64,000 nt of DNA from Vulcanimicrobiota bacterium (GTDB taxonomy: Bacteria; Vulcanimicrobiota; Vulcanimicrobiia; Vulcanimicrobiales; Vulcanimicrobiaceae), in contig DAIDGX010000022.1 in the NCBI GenBank assembly GCA_027452165.1, positions 1 through 64,000 of the forward strand. Reading direction: 5' to 3'. Below are positions 23,223-32,584 of this stretch, piece by piece (position 1 is the first letter of the stretch; each line of letters begins with the position of its first letter). The position numbers and the translations under genes were made by a program. Below the pieces are notes generated by a model, which saw only the letters and a list, made by a program, of their open reading frames with translations, did no database searches and was not told the DNA's origin.

Positions 23223-25876
23223 GTCGCTCGGGTATTGTCGCGGCGCTCATCCTTCTTGCCGGTACGATTGGCCTGATCGCGCTCTTCTATCCGCATGCCG
23301 GACAATTGGGTGGCGCGGTACAGGTTGTCGTACGCCAGCGGCACCCGGTGACCGAGACGCTCTCGAACGGATTGCGAATCGCCGTCTTGCGCGAGAGCGG
23401 ACTCCCGCGCGTGCACGTGATGCTCTCATACGACGTGGGATCCGGCATCCTCGACCGCGCCCATGCGGGTACGGCGCATGCTCTCGAACACATGATGTTC
23501 GAGGGGACCACCGATGTGCCCGCAGCGACGCTGCGCCGGGCGATTGCGCGCGTCGGCGGCGCTATGAACGCCTATACCGACGAGGACGAGACGCGCTACA
23601 CGCTCGATGGGCCGAGCTCCGATCTGCAGATGCTCTTACACGTTGAAGCCGATCGCATGATGAACGCGACGTTTGCGCCCGATGCCTGGCGCATGGAGCG
23701 CCGCGCGATCGTCAGTGAGCTTGATCAACGTACGCCCGTCCAAGTGCTCCTCGCGCGCGCACGGCGCGCCGCCTTCGCCGGGCCTGCCGGAGCCTCGCCG
23801 CTCGGCACGTCGCAGGGCGTGGGTCGCCTTCATGTGAGCGGAATTCGCGCTGCGTACGAGCGGTGGTACACGCCGAGCAACGCGATCTTAACGGTCGTCG
23901 GTAATGTCCCGCCCCACGTCGTCTTCGCCGAAGCGCAATCGCTCTTCACCGGCGCGAAGCACGGCGCACGTGCCCCAGCTATTGCGAGGCCGGTCTTGAG
24001 TGCGTCGTGGGTGCCTCCAACAGTGCAGCAGATCATGGGCGAGCGGTCGCAAAAAGACACCCTCCTCGACGTCGCGTTTGCGGTTCCTGGCGCGTTCGAC
24101 CGGCGCTTCGTTGACAGTGAGCTGCTCGCGCGAGTCCTCGCGGCGACGCCTGGCCCGCTGACCTCACTCATGACCTTTGGGCACGTTCGTTCCCTGCGCG
24201 TGATTCCCGATCTCGACTCGGCAGGCGGACTCATCCACGTGGTGGTCACGGTCCGGCGCGGCGAAAGTGTTTCGACGGTTGAACGCATTATCGTGCATAA
24301 CGTGCGGCATGTGGGCTCGTTTGCGTTGCTCGACTCCACGGTTGCCTTTGCACGTGCTGCGCTCTATCACGACTTCATCGTCAGCGAAGACGACCCGGAC
24401 GCTTCGGCGCGTGAGATCGATCGCGAGCTACGCTCACGCTCGCACGGCTCGCCGAGCGAGCGCATTGCCGCCGCATCGAAGAGTGCGCTCGTGCACTTCA
24501 TCGCGAGTGACGCCGTGATCCCACGTGCCGCGGTTGTCATTATAGGAAACAAACATCCGCTTGCGCCGCAGGCCACCCTACCAGAACGTTCCGAGGCAGA
24601 TGCGACGCTCATTCATGGAACGTCGCCGGTACAGAGGCCTCCGGCCTGGATTTGGCCGCGCGCCGGCGCTGTCGCGTCGTCCGCGATCTTCGACCACGCA
24701 TCGTTCGTGCTCGCAAACGGTCTGCACGTCACGTATATCCGTGAACGCGGACTCCAGGGGTTCTATCTACGGGGGTTTATCCAAGGTTGGTCGTCGCTGC
24801 AGACCGGTGAGACAGCGATGCAACAAGAAGCGGCCGGGCTTGCGCTCGCGCACGGTGGCGTACCGGCAAACGATCGCGTCGTCCACGACGCGCTCACCCA
24901 CGACGCTGTCGATCTCGTTCTTGGACCATCATTTTCCGCAGACGGACCGCAGCAGTCGTTTCGCGCCGCATGTTTTACGCTCGCAAAGGCGTTGCGTCCG
25001 CGCGTACCACGTGGATTTGCTGCGATGGTCCGACTCGCCATGGCCGCTCATCGGAGCGAGCCATCGGCGGCGCAGGCGCGTGCGGCATTTCTTTCGGCGC
25101 TACTCTCCGATGAGGCACGGGTGCGCACGCCTCCCGCATCGCAGGCGCTCACGCAAGGAACGATCGCAGGCTACCTTGCCGAGCATCTGCGCCCCCACCT
25201 CACCGATGTCGTTATCGTTGCCGACCTCTCGAAGCGGCACGTTGCGGGCATCCTTGCCGGATCGTTCGGCCGTTGGCCGGTCTCGCATCGAGCGTTCATC
25301 GACGATGAACGTCCGATCGGATCCTGGAAACCGGTGCAGCGAAACCTTACGAGCACCTCACGTCTCGCAGAGGTGGTCATGGGGCAGCCACTTCCGAGCA
25401 TGCGCGATGCTCGATATCCCTCGCTCGTGATGCTCAACGAAGTACTTGGTGGAGATGTCGATTCCCGTTTAGTGCGTGAGATGCGATATCAGCGCGGAAT
25501 CTCCACGCGCATACAGAGCCGTTATGTGGCCGATCAGAAGCGCGGCTATCTCGTCGTCATCGCATTATGCAAGCCGAGTGAGACAGCGACCGTCGAGCGC
25601 GCTGTCATCGCGCAAATGCGCGGGTTGCAGCGTCGCGCAGTTGGGCAAGCCACGCTGCGCCTGGCACGCGCGGCGATCGAGGGGCGCGCCCTTCTCAGGG
25701 ACAGCGATCCAGCGCAGCTCGCGTACGCGACGCTACGCGCGGAGGTTGCCTCGGGCGGGGTGCTTTTGACCGCGGCGCCGTCTTTTCGTCATGTATCCGC
25801 CGCGAGCGTCCTGCGTGCCGCATCTCTATTGGACCCGAGCCGCCTGATCGAGATTCGAGCAGAACCCACAACGTAG
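23219..25876 (+). CDS. Membrane-anchored double M16 metallopeptidase
   Basis: An 885-residue protein. Residues 5-24 form a single membrane anchor or uncleaved signal, so the peptidase domains lie outside the cytoplasmic membrane. The first M16 unit has the inverted zinc motif HALEH (H87, E90, H91) and the distal ligand E167 in VSELDQR, the expected 76 residues on. It therefore looks active. The second unit (about 470-885) keeps the fold pattern (FVLANGLHVTYI, GGDVDSRLVREMR) but not the zinc motif. This is the usual active/inactive pair. GTG 23219 overlaps the permease stop. It is the best candidate for trimming the exported peptide. Confidence 0.9.
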   Translation: MSRSGIVAALILLAGTIGLIALFYPHAGQLGGAVQVVVRQRHPVTETLSNGLRIAVLRESGLPRVHVMLSYDVGSGILDRAHAGTAHALEHMMFEGTTDVPAATLRRAIARVGGAMNAYTDEDETRYTLDGPSSDLQMLLHVEADRMMNATFAPDAWRMERRAIVSELDQRTPVQVLLARARRAAFAGPAGASPLGTSQGVGRLHVSGIRAAYERWYTPSNAILTVVGNVPPHVVFAEAQSLFTGAKHGARAPAIARPVLSASWVPPTVQQIMGERSQKDTLLDVAFAVPGAFDRRFVDSELLARVLAATPGPLTSLMTFGHVRSLRVIPDLDSAGGLIHVVVTVRRGESVSTVERIIVHNVRHVGSFALLDSTVAFARAALYHDFIVSEDDPDASAREIDRELRSRSHGSPSERIAAASKSALVHFIASDAVIPRAAVVIIGNKHPLAPQATLPERSEADATLIHGTSPVQRPPAWIWPRAGAVASSAIFDHASFVLANGLHVTYIRERGLQGFYLRGFIQGWSSLQTGETAMQQEAAGLALAHGGVPANDRVVHDALTHDAVDLVLGPSFSADGPQQSFRAACFTLAKALRPRVPRGFAAMVRLAMAAHRSEPSAAQARAAFLSALLSDEARVRTPPASQALTQGTIAGYLAEHLRPHLTDVVIVADLSKRHVAGILAGSFGRWPVSHRAFIDDERPIGSWKPVQRNLTSTSRLAEVVMGQPLPSMRDARYPSLVMLNEVLGGDVDSRLVREMRYQRGISTRIQSRYVADQKRGYLVVIALCKPSETATVERAVIAQMRGLQRRAVGQATLRLARAAIEGRALLRDSDPAQLAYATLRAEVASGGVLLTAAPSFRHVSAASVLRAASLLDPSRLIEIRAEPTT

Positions 25877-25912
25877 AACCGGCACGCTGCTCATGCCATC
25901 GGCTGCGCGAAC

Positions 25913-26758
25913 ATGAATTTGCCGGCCGATAACCATGCTATGCGATGCAGCGCCGTAACGATGCTCATGGTTGTGTCCCTCGCGGCCTGCGGCGCCGGTG
26001 GGGCCCCCCTGGTCTCACCATCGCTTGCGCCAAGCATGCAGCCGATTGCCTCCGCGGGTCCTACGCCCAACGTTCTTTCGGTGCCGTCGAACCCCGGCGC
26101 ATCGAGCGTCCAGTTCGCGGGCTATTCCTGGAGCGTGCGATCCGACTACGGCGGCCCCGGCCCAAACCAGTTTAGTGCAAACAACGTCTGGGTCGATGCG
26201 AACGGCTTTCTTCACCTCACGATCGCCGACGTCAACGGTACCTGGACCACCGCGGAGGTGGTGATGAATCAAAGCCTGGGCTTCGGCGCGTACCAGTTTC
26301 AGGTGGTCGGTCATCCCGAAACCATGAATAACAACGTTGTGCTCGGCCTCTTCACCTATCCGCCCGCGAGTGTCGGCCCCGATGGAACGAACGAAATCGA
26401 TATCGAGTTTGCCACGTGGGGCGGCGCGCAGACGCAGCACGGCAATTGGACCGTCTGGCCCGCGATTGCCGGGCCGGGGCAGAATACGCTTGCCTTCGAC
26501 GCATCCGCAAATTCCGGGCTTAGCACCCACCGCTTTACCTGGACGAGCCGCTCGGTGACGTTTCAAGACATGAGCGGTTTGACCGACGGAACGAATGGCA
26601 TGTACGCCTCGTGGACCTTCGCGCCGCCCAACTATCTCCAACTCGTGCCGCAGACGCCGGTTCCCGTGCATATGAATCTTTGGCTCTTCGGAGGGCCGCC
26701 CACCGACGGCAAGCCGGTGGAGATCGTTATTTCGGGGTTTTCATTTACTCCCGGATAG
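25913..26758 (+). CDS. GH16-like lipoprotein glycosidase
   Basis: A 281-residue predicted lipoprotein with lipobox SLAAC (Cys26) and a Pro/Ser-rich linker. The rest is a beta-jelly-roll with the family GH16 catalytic motif E161-I-D-I-E165. Such enzymes cut beta-1,3/1,4-glucans, agar or similar polysaccharides. The substrate-deciding loops cannot be judged here. A short N-terminal stretch before the basic residues suggests that ATG 25940 may be the true start. It lies 36 bases after the peptidase gene but has no apparent link to it. Confidence 0.82.
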   Translation: MNLPADNHAMRCSAVTMLMVVSLAACGAGGAPLVSPSLAPSMQPIASAGPTPNVLSVPSNPGASSVQFAGYSWSVRSDYGGPGPNQFSANNVWVDANGFLHLTIADVNGTWTTAEVVMNQSLGFGAYQFQVVGHPETMNNNVVLGLFTYPPASVGPDGTNEIDIEFATWGGAQTQHGNWTVWPAIAGPGQNTLAFDASANSGLSTHRFTWTSRSVTFQDMSGLTDGTNGMYASWTFAPPNYLQLVPQTPVPVHMNLWLFGGPPTDGKPVEIVISGFSFTPG

Positions 26759-26760
26759 TG

Positions 26761-28182
26761 CTATCGGCGTGTCGGGCGGAGTACGACGACCGTGCCGAAG
26801 CGGCACGCAATGGCGTATCGTCCGGCGCGAACGGCGGCATCGAGCCGCGGGATGAGCACGGTATCGACGTAGCCGTTGCGCCAATCCGTCGCATAGACGA
26901 TATAGCCGGGGAAGCGCGCGACGCCGTTGTCGATGTTCGTCGAGTGCGGATAGGCGAGCGCGACGTGCGCGAACCATTGATCGTGTGTATCGAGCGGCGC
27001 GTCGTGCGGAACGCACGCGAGCGCACGTAGCGCGTTGGCCGTATGTTGATAGGGTTCGGCACGCAAATAGTGCAACGGATGCATCGGATTAAACGCCACG
27101 AGTACGATGCCGGTGATCGAGAGTGCGTTGGTCCACCACCGTCGCGCGACCTGCTCGCCGCGCGAGCGCGCCATATGCACGAGCGCCCACGCCGCGGCAA
27201 GCACCAGCCACGGTGCCCACAAGAGCGAGTAGTGAAAGCCCATGCGCCAGACGATTGAACTGCTCGCCAGCAGGACGCCGGCAAAGCCGGGAAGCGCGAG
27301 CCACGTCCAACGCGTCAAAAACGGCAAAAACGCAAGCGGTGCAAACGCTTCGAGCAGATAGGTGAACCGGCCGAAGGTGATCACCGCATGGGCGAGCTCG
27401 AGGGGATGCGTGAAGGCCGAAAGCGCCGTCTGCACCGGGCCGTGCGCGAACGGATAGTCGTAGAAGTGTGATGGCGCCCAGCCGCCCGCACGCGGAACCA
27501 CGATGAAAAAATAGACGAGTAGCGTTGTTAGCGAGAGTGCGGCGAGGCCAAAACCGGCAATTGTCAGTCGCTCGGGTTCGATCGGCTCGCCCGCAAGCAA
27601 CCCCGCGCCGTCAGTGCGCCGCCGCACGATTCCGAAGATACCGAGCACGATGCCGATCACCACGAGATCCACGCACACATCTTCGCGAATGAGTACAAGC
27701 GCAAGGGAGAAGAGCGCAAACCATCCCCATCGGGCGCGATCCGCCGCCCACACGAGCGCGAGCGCCAGCAGCGGGTAGAACGCCAGTTCGTGAAACTCCT
27801 CAAACGCAACCGAGAGCAGCGGCGGATAGATCAGCGCGAGAATCCCCACGCGTGTCGCCCACCTCTCGCCCGCATACGTGCGCACGATCGCGGCGAGCGG
27901 CACGGCGCAGAGCGCGATCAACACCACCTGCACGATCTGCAGTGCGAAAGGCGAACGGGTGATCGCCACCACGGGCCAGAGCACGGCAAGTATCGGCGAC
28001 CAGTGGAAGCGGAAATGCGTCCCCCCCTCGGGCCCGTCGGTGAAGCCGTGGAACGCATGGAGGACGATCTGCGCGAACGTGCCCGTGTCGGTACCGAAAC
28101 TCCACACGTTCCACCGGACGATCTCGAGCGCGCTCATCGCGGCGATCACGATCGCTACGGCGAAGGCAAGACGGGTACGCAT
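26761..28182 (-). CDS. DUF2079-type polytopic membrane protein
   Basis: A 473-residue integral membrane protein with about ten or more hydrophobic helices. The pattern fits the DUF2079 family, which is distantly like GT-C glycosyltransferases. An acidic residue pair in the first loop (FGTDTGTFAQ) and conserved His/Trp segments (HFRFHWSPI, EEFHELAFYP) match the family as I know it. The C-terminal 110 residues are soluble. ATG 28182 was chosen because it begins a clean first helix. The frame extends upstream but overlaps the divergent symporter. Its role is unknown, possibly lipid-linked sugar transfer. Confidence 0.78.
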   Translation of the reverse strand: MRTRLAFAVAIVIAAMSALEIVRWNVWSFGTDTGTFAQIVLHAFHGFTDGPEGGTHFRFHWSPILAVLWPVVAITRSPFALQIVQVVLIALCAVPLAAIVRTYAGERWATRVGILALIYPPLLSVAFEEFHELAFYPLLALALVWAADRARWGWFALFSLALVLIREDVCVDLVVIGIVLGIFGIVRRRTDGAGLLAGEPIEPERLTIAGFGLAALSLTTLLVYFFIVVPRAGGWAPSHFYDYPFAHGPVQTALSAFTHPLELAHAVITFGRFTYLLEAFAPLAFLPFLTRWTWLALPGFAGVLLASSSIVWRMGFHYSLLWAPWLVLAAAWALVHMARSRGEQVARRWWTNALSITGIVLVAFNPMHPLHYLRAEPYQHTANALRALACVPHDAPLDTHDQWFAHVALAYPHSTNIDNGVARFPGYIVYATDWRNGYVDTVLIPRLDAAVRAGRYAIACRFGTVVVLRPTRR

Positions 28183-28257
28183 GGGCGCCTCATTCGGCGC
28201 GGGCCGTTGTGCCCCCGCACGGGGCGACGCGCGACGTTTCGCGAAACGGCATGCCTC

Positions 28258-30051
28258 ATGCACCTGACGCGCCTCGACTGGATCATCATCGTCGTTTCGC
28301 TCGGTATCACGTTCCTGCCCGCGATCTTTCTCGCGCGGCGCGCCGGACGCAATACCGCGGAGTTCTTCGCGGCGGGGCGCCAAGCGCCGTGGTGGCTGAT
28401 CGGTATCTCGCTCGTCGCGACGACCTTCTCCACCGATACGCCGAACCTCGTGACCAACTTCGTTCGAACCGGAGGGGTGGCGGCGAACTGGCAGTGGTGG
28501 GCGTTCCTGCTCACCGGCATGGCGACGGTGTTTTTCTACGCACGGCTCTGGCGCCGCAGCGGCGTGCTCACCGACCTCGAGTTCTACGAATTGCGCTACG
28601 CGGGGAAAGCCGCCGCGTTCGTGCGCGGCTTTCGCTCGATCTACCTCGGCCTATTCTTCAACGTCATGATCATCGCAACGGTCAATCTTGCCGCCGCAAA
28701 GATCGCAAGCGTGCTCTTCGGGTTGCCCGAGGTCGTTACGCTCGGCGTTGCGGGCGGTGTGGTGATCGTCTTCGCCGCCACGGCCGGGCTCTGGGGCGTC
28801 ATGATGACCGACACGATCCAGTTCGTCATCACGATGTCGAGCGCGTTCGCTGCCGCATATTACGCTTTGCACGCACCGCAGGTCGCAAAGCTGGGCGGGC
28901 TCGCAGGACTCTTTGCCGCCGTGCGCGCCGCGCACCCGCACATCCTCGACATCTTGCCGAACTTCGCAAATTGGCCGGCGGCGCTAAGCCTGTTCATCAT
29001 CCCGCTCACGATCCAATGGTGGTCGGTGTGGTATCCCGGAGCCGAGCCCGGCGGCGGAAGCTACGTGGCGCAACGCATGCTTTCCGCGCGTCGTGAGAGC
29101 GATTCCGTGTGGGGAACGATGCTCTTCCAGATCACCTTTTTCGCGCTGCGTCCGTGGCCGTGGATCATCGTCGCCATCGCCTCGCTCGTCGTCTATCCCA
29201 CGCTCGGCGCCATTCATCAGGCGTTCCCTGCCGTGCAAACGAATCTGATTGGTGACGATATCGCGTATCCCGCGATGCTCGTCTTTCTTCCAACAGGCTG
29301 GGCTGGGTTCATGGTCGCAGGCCTCTTTGCCGCGTATCGCTCTACCGTCGAATCGCACTTGAACTGGGGTACGTCGTACCTCGTGCACGATTTTTACCGC
29401 AGGTTTTTCAAACCGGAAGCGAGCGAGAAACACTACGTGCTGATCGGACGCATCGTGACGGCGCTCTTGATGATCGTCGCGATTTGCTTCACCTTCGTGC
29501 TCGATACCGCGAAAGACGCGTTCAACCTGATGCTCGATGTCGGCGCGGGCACGGGGCTCATCTATTTGTTGCGGTGGTACTGGTGGCGTATCAACGCGTG
29601 GACTGAAGTGAGCGCGATGGTCGCGTCGTTTGCCGTCTCGCTTGGGATATTCATGATTGGAAGGGCCGGCCATCCGCTCGATCCGTCGCTCGCGTTGATC
29701 GCGACGGTTGCGATCACGACGGTCGTATGGGTGACCGTCACGCTCGTCACCCCGCCAGTCGATGAGACCACGCTCGTGCGTTTTTACGAGGCCGTGCGCC
29801 CAGCCGGAGCCGGTTGGGCGCGAGTGCGCGCGCGCAGCGGGTGCGCACCGTCGCCCGATAGCTTGCCGAATGCGCTGCTTGGATGGGCGCTCGGCGTCAC
29901 CACCGTGTACGCGGCGCTCTTTGGAACGGGCGCGTACTTGTACGGCAATCGAGTGCAGGGCGCGATCGCCACGTGCATTTTTGTTGCGGCTGCGCTTGGC
30001 TTGGTGCGCATCGTGCGTCTCATGAAGCCGGGACCCGAAGAGGTTGCCTAG
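28258..30051 (+). CDS. Sodium/solute symporter (SSS family)
   Basis: A 597-residue transporter of the SSS family (LeuT fold) with about 13-14 membrane helices. Typical features are LDWIIIVVSL at the start and EFFAAGRQAPWWLIG, the family's helix 1-2 region. Others are STDTPNLVTNFVRTGG and QWWSVWYPGAEPGGGSYVAQRML. The substrate is unknown; sugars, amino acids or organic acids are all possible. ATG 28258 starts the first helix. The divergent membrane protein begins 75 bases away. Its stop directly abuts the start of the next gene. Confidence 0.88.
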   Translation: MHLTRLDWIIIVVSLGITFLPAIFLARRAGRNTAEFFAAGRQAPWWLIGISLVATTFSTDTPNLVTNFVRTGGVAANWQWWAFLLTGMATVFFYARLWRRSGVLTDLEFYELRYAGKAAAFVRGFRSIYLGLFFNVMIIATVNLAAAKIASVLFGLPEVVTLGVAGGVVIVFAATAGLWGVMMTDTIQFVITMSSAFAAAYYALHAPQVAKLGGLAGLFAAVRAAHPHILDILPNFANWPAALSLFIIPLTIQWWSVWYPGAEPGGGSYVAQRMLSARRESDSVWGTMLFQITFFALRPWPWIIVAIASLVVYPTLGAIHQAFPAVQTNLIGDDIAYPAMLVFLPTGWAGFMVAGLFAAYRSTVESHLNWGTSYLVHDFYRRFFKPEASEKHYVLIGRIVTALLMIVAICFTFVLDTAKDAFNLMLDVGAGTGLIYLLRWYWWRINAWTEVSAMVASFAVSLGIFMIGRAGHPLDPSLALIATVAITTVVWVTVTLVTPPVDETTLVRFYEAVRPAGAGWARVRARSGCAPSPDSLPNALLGWALGVTTVYAALFGTGAYLYGNRVQGAIATCIFVAAALGLVRIVRLMKPGPEEVA

Positions 30052-31302
30052 ATGATGATCTTTCGACGCCAATGGATTCCGCCGTGGGCGCTGCTCTTCG
30101 CGCAATTGGCGCACGGCGCGTCGTGGATACTGCTCGTAACGACGGCGCTCACGTTTGGCGTACGCGGAATCTCGCCCGGTGCGATTGCATGGATTCACGT
30201 GGTTGCGCTTGGATGGGTCACGATGGCCGCACTTGCAATCTTGCTGCACGTGATCCCTGGCTTCACCGATCGGCCGTGGCGCGGGGAGTCGGCGGCGCGC
30301 GCCTCGCTCGGGCTCTTTGCCCTTGGCGTCGCATCGTTCGTCGCCGGATGGCTCACGCAGAACGTGTTGCTGGTTGCCGGTGCAATCGCCATCGCGCTTG
30401 CACTTGCCGTCTATCTGTCCGCGGCATTCGTCACGCTTGCGCAGGGACGGCGTGCCGAGCCAACCGAACGCGCGATTGCTCGCGCGCTCACGATGACGCT
30501 CGCGATCTTCGGCGTCGTCGTCGCGCTCGGGCTCAGTGCGCTCGCTTCGCTCGAGGGTATCGCGCCCGCAACGTGGAGCGTGCGCCTGCCGCCCGCGCAC
30601 GCCATGCTCGGCATCTTTGGGTGGTTTACGATCCTCATCGTCGGCGTTGCGGCGCGCACCATGTTCCCCATTTGCGGCGTGCGCTCGCGCTTTGCGCGCC
30701 TGCACGCAATCGTCGGCAGCGTGCTCGTGGTAGGCGCACCGCTCTTGGCCGGCGGTCTCGCCGGCGACCTTGCGATCGCGCGCACGATCGGGGCCGCGCT
30801 CGTTGCATGCGGCTGTCTGCTCTACATCGTTGATGCAGTCGACATCCTGCGCCGTGCGACTCGGCCGCATCGCCCGCCGCAAGCCCTCGTAGCGGCTTCG
30901 CTCGTGTGGCTCGCATGCGCTCTCGTGCTTGGCGCGGGCGTGCTCGCGGGAGCGCCCTGGCAAAATGCGTTCGGCTACGCGCTCTTGATCGGCTGGGTGG
31001 GGCAGATGGTGAACGGTCACATCATGCATTTAGGCGTGCGTGCGATCTCGACGATGGTGCGCGGTCAGGACGATGTCACGCGCCCGGGCCTCCTACTCGA
31101 CCTGCGTCGCTCGTGGATCACCTTTGGGGGCATGCAGTGCGCGGTGCTTCTTGGCATAGCCGGGCTCGTGAGTGCTCGCCCGCCGCTCGTCGAAGCGGCA
31201 GGCGTCGTCGGCGGCGTAACATGGCTTGTCATGATGACGAACCTCGCCCACGCGTATCGTGCCGCCTTCGAAGGCACGAGCGCGAGCCCATCGATGCAGT
31301 AA
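30052..31302 (+). CDS. Polytopic membrane protein with helix histidines
   Basis: A 416-residue protein with about 11-12 hydrophobic helices. Histidines sit at regular places in or near helices: FAQLAHGASW, IHVVALGW, LLHVIPGF, AHAMLGIFGWF and NGHIMHLGVRA. This resembles heme-copper-oxidase subunit I-like or NnrS-like membrane proteins, where such histidines bind heme or copper. I cannot tell which. It starts immediately after the symporter stop, so it is co-transcribed with it. A hairpin follows its stop. Confidence 0.65.
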   Translation: MMIFRRQWIPPWALLFAQLAHGASWILLVTTALTFGVRGISPGAIAWIHVVALGWVTMAALAILLHVIPGFTDRPWRGESAARASLGLFALGVASFVAGWLTQNVLLVAGAIAIALALAVYLSAAFVTLAQGRRAEPTERAIARALTMTLAIFGVVVALGLSALASLEGIAPATWSVRLPPAHAMLGIFGWFTILIVGVAARTMFPICGVRSRFARLHAIVGSVLVVGAPLLAGGLAGDLAIARTIGAALVACGCLLYIVDAVDILRRATRPHRPPQALVAASLVWLACALVLGAGVLAGAPWQNAFGYALLIGWVGQMVNGHIMHLGVRAISTMVRGQDDVTRPGLLLDLRRSWITFGGMQCAVLLGIAGLVSARPPLVEAAGVVGGVTWLVMMTNLAHAYRAAFEGTSASPSMQ

Positions 31303-31322
31303 GGCAGGTCGCGCGGGCAAAT

Positions 31323-31342
31323 GGCAGCGGCATGACGCTGCC
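31323..31342 (+). terminator. Hairpin after the symporter pair
   Basis: GGCAGCG and CGCTGCC form a perfect 7-base stem with a 6-base loop, 20 bases after the membrane protein stop. No T-run follows, so this is a possible factor-assisted or weak terminator. It lies just before the next small gene. Confidence 0.4.
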
Positions 31343-31350
31343 GAAAGACC

Positions 31351-31779
31351 GTGCCGATGCATCAACGAACGCCGCAAAGCCTCACGTGGTCCGCGCTGCT
31401 CGCGGCGTTGCGAAGCAGCGCCGGTGAATCGGTGCGCATCCGCGATGGCAAGCTCACGGAGCCTGCCGGTGAGGTCCGCAACCGCCCGTCGGCAAAAGGC
31501 ACGGAACTGTGTCTATTTCCGGCGCAACTCCCCTCGACGCGCATCGACCTCGTCGAGCACCTCGAGACACTTGCGAAACGTGCTGGACGGCGTTTTGCGA
31601 CATCGGCGCGCGTGCGCGTCGGGGATGCGTATCTCCTGGTTGAGAGTGCGGGCGATGAAGAGCTGGACGGCGTTGCGGTCACGGTGATCCGAACGCGCCG
31701 GCCGAAGCTCGGTTATAACCAGAGCCTGCAAGCGGGCGACTCGACCACCCTGCGCTCGAAGCGCATCAAGAACGGCTGA
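31351..31779 (+). CDS. Hypothetical protein, 142 residues
   Basis: A soluble protein I do not recognise. It has an N-terminal helix (LTWSALLAALRSS), a central mixed region (ELCLFPAQLP, IDLVEHLETLAKRAGRRF) and a basic C-terminus. There is no motif or membrane segment. It is supported mainly by a protein-like composition and by the lack of a better frame on either strand. It converges with the YdeI-like gene, overlapping it by 14 bases. Confidence 0.5.
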   Translation: MPMHQRTPQSLTWSALLAALRSSAGESVRIRDGKLTEPAGEVRNRPSAKGTELCLFPAQLPSTRIDLVEHLETLAKRAGRRFATSARVRVGDAYLLVESAGDEELDGVAVTVIRTRRPKLGYNQSLQAGDSTTLRSKRIKNG

Positions 31780-32044
31780 CGACGCTGGAGCGATGAGGGC
31801 ATCCCGGCCAGCAGCACGGGCGGCGCATGCCCTTGCGCATCTTATCGAGACCGACCACAATGCGCTTGGCGCGCGTCTCGTCTTTTTTTGCTGAGGTAAC
31901 CCAGCAGATCCACTCGTTGCGGGCTAGCGGCGTGAGCGTCGGCCAGATCTCGGAGACGGCTTCATCCGCCGCGATTGCTTTCTTGAAGTCCGCGGGCAGT
32001 GCATGCACCGGCCCGACCCGTTGTTTTTCCGCCATCACATCCAC
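31766..32044 (-). CDS. YdeI/OmpD-associated-like small protein
   Basis: A 92-residue protein matching the C-terminal helical domain of YdeI-like proteins. It has LTPLARNEWICWVTSAKKDETRAKRI, a core pattern given here in part, and an RRPCCWPGCPHR ending. GTG 32044 follows AGGA closely; ATG 32035 is an alternative. Members of this group are linked to stress or antimicrobial-peptide tolerance, but the molecular role is unclear. It is the last gene of the long leftward run. Confidence 0.75.
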   Translation of the reverse strand: MDVMAEKQRVGPVHALPADFKKAIAADEAVSEIWPTLTPLARNEWICWVTSAKKDETRAKRIVVGLDKMRKGMRRPCCWPGCPHRSSVVSRS

Positions 32045-32110
32045 GTGTTCCTATCACGATGTAGGATCGGCATTTGAGTCCCGGTGCTTCGTGCCGAAGG
32101 TCGCCTTCGC

Positions 32111-32584
32111 CTAGCGTCTGACCTTCGCAGGAACGAACACGAGCGCGAGTCCATCGATGCAGTAGCGCAGGTGTAGCGGTGGCGGCCCGTCGTTGAAAAT
32201 GTGGCCAAGGTGCCCGCCGCAGGTTGCGCAATGGACTTCGGTGCGCGGCTCGCCGGGAATCTCGTAATCCATACGCGTGAGCGTCGTGTGCGGTAGCACC
32301 GTGGTGAACGACGGCCACCCGTCACCGCTATCGTATTTCATGCGCGAGGTGAAGAGCGTCGTCGCGCATCCGGCGCAACGGTAGATGCCGGGCCGGGTCT
32401 CGGCGATCAACGGGCTTGAGAAGGCGGGTTCGGTGCCATTCTCGCGTAGGATGTAGTAACGATTGCCGAGGATACGGCGCCACTGCGCTTCGGTATGACG
32501 CACGGCATACGCGCGGGCCCGCGCTCCGGTCGCTGCAATCGCAACGCCCGCTGCAAGCGTGCCGATAAAATGCGTGCGCCTCAT
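32111..32584 (-). CDS. msrB: Peptide-methionine (R)-S-oxide reductase
   Basis: A 157-residue methionine sulfoxide reductase B. Zinc ligands are visible as CAGC and CATC. The family core [12 protein letters not shown] and the catalytic cysteine in RYCIDGLAL follow. The N-terminus [18 protein letters not shown] looks like an export signal of Tat type, so it probably repairs oxidised proteins in the periplasm. ATG 32584 overlaps the msrA stop by four bases (ATGA). Confidence 0.93.
   Translation of the reverse strand: MRRTHFIGTLAAGVAIAATGARARAYAVRHTEAQWRRILGNRYYILRENGTEPAFSSPLIAETRPGIYRCAGCATTLFTSRMKYDSGDGWPSFTTVLPHTTLTRMDYEIPGEPRTEVHCATCGGHLGHIFNDGPPPLHLRYCIDGLALVFVPAKVRR

Noticed and set aside
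28984-31029. 681-codon open frame on the minus strand
   Set aside because: It is a shadow of the symporter and the following membrane protein. The translation is highly charged and low-complexity (Arg/Glu/His rich) with no domain.
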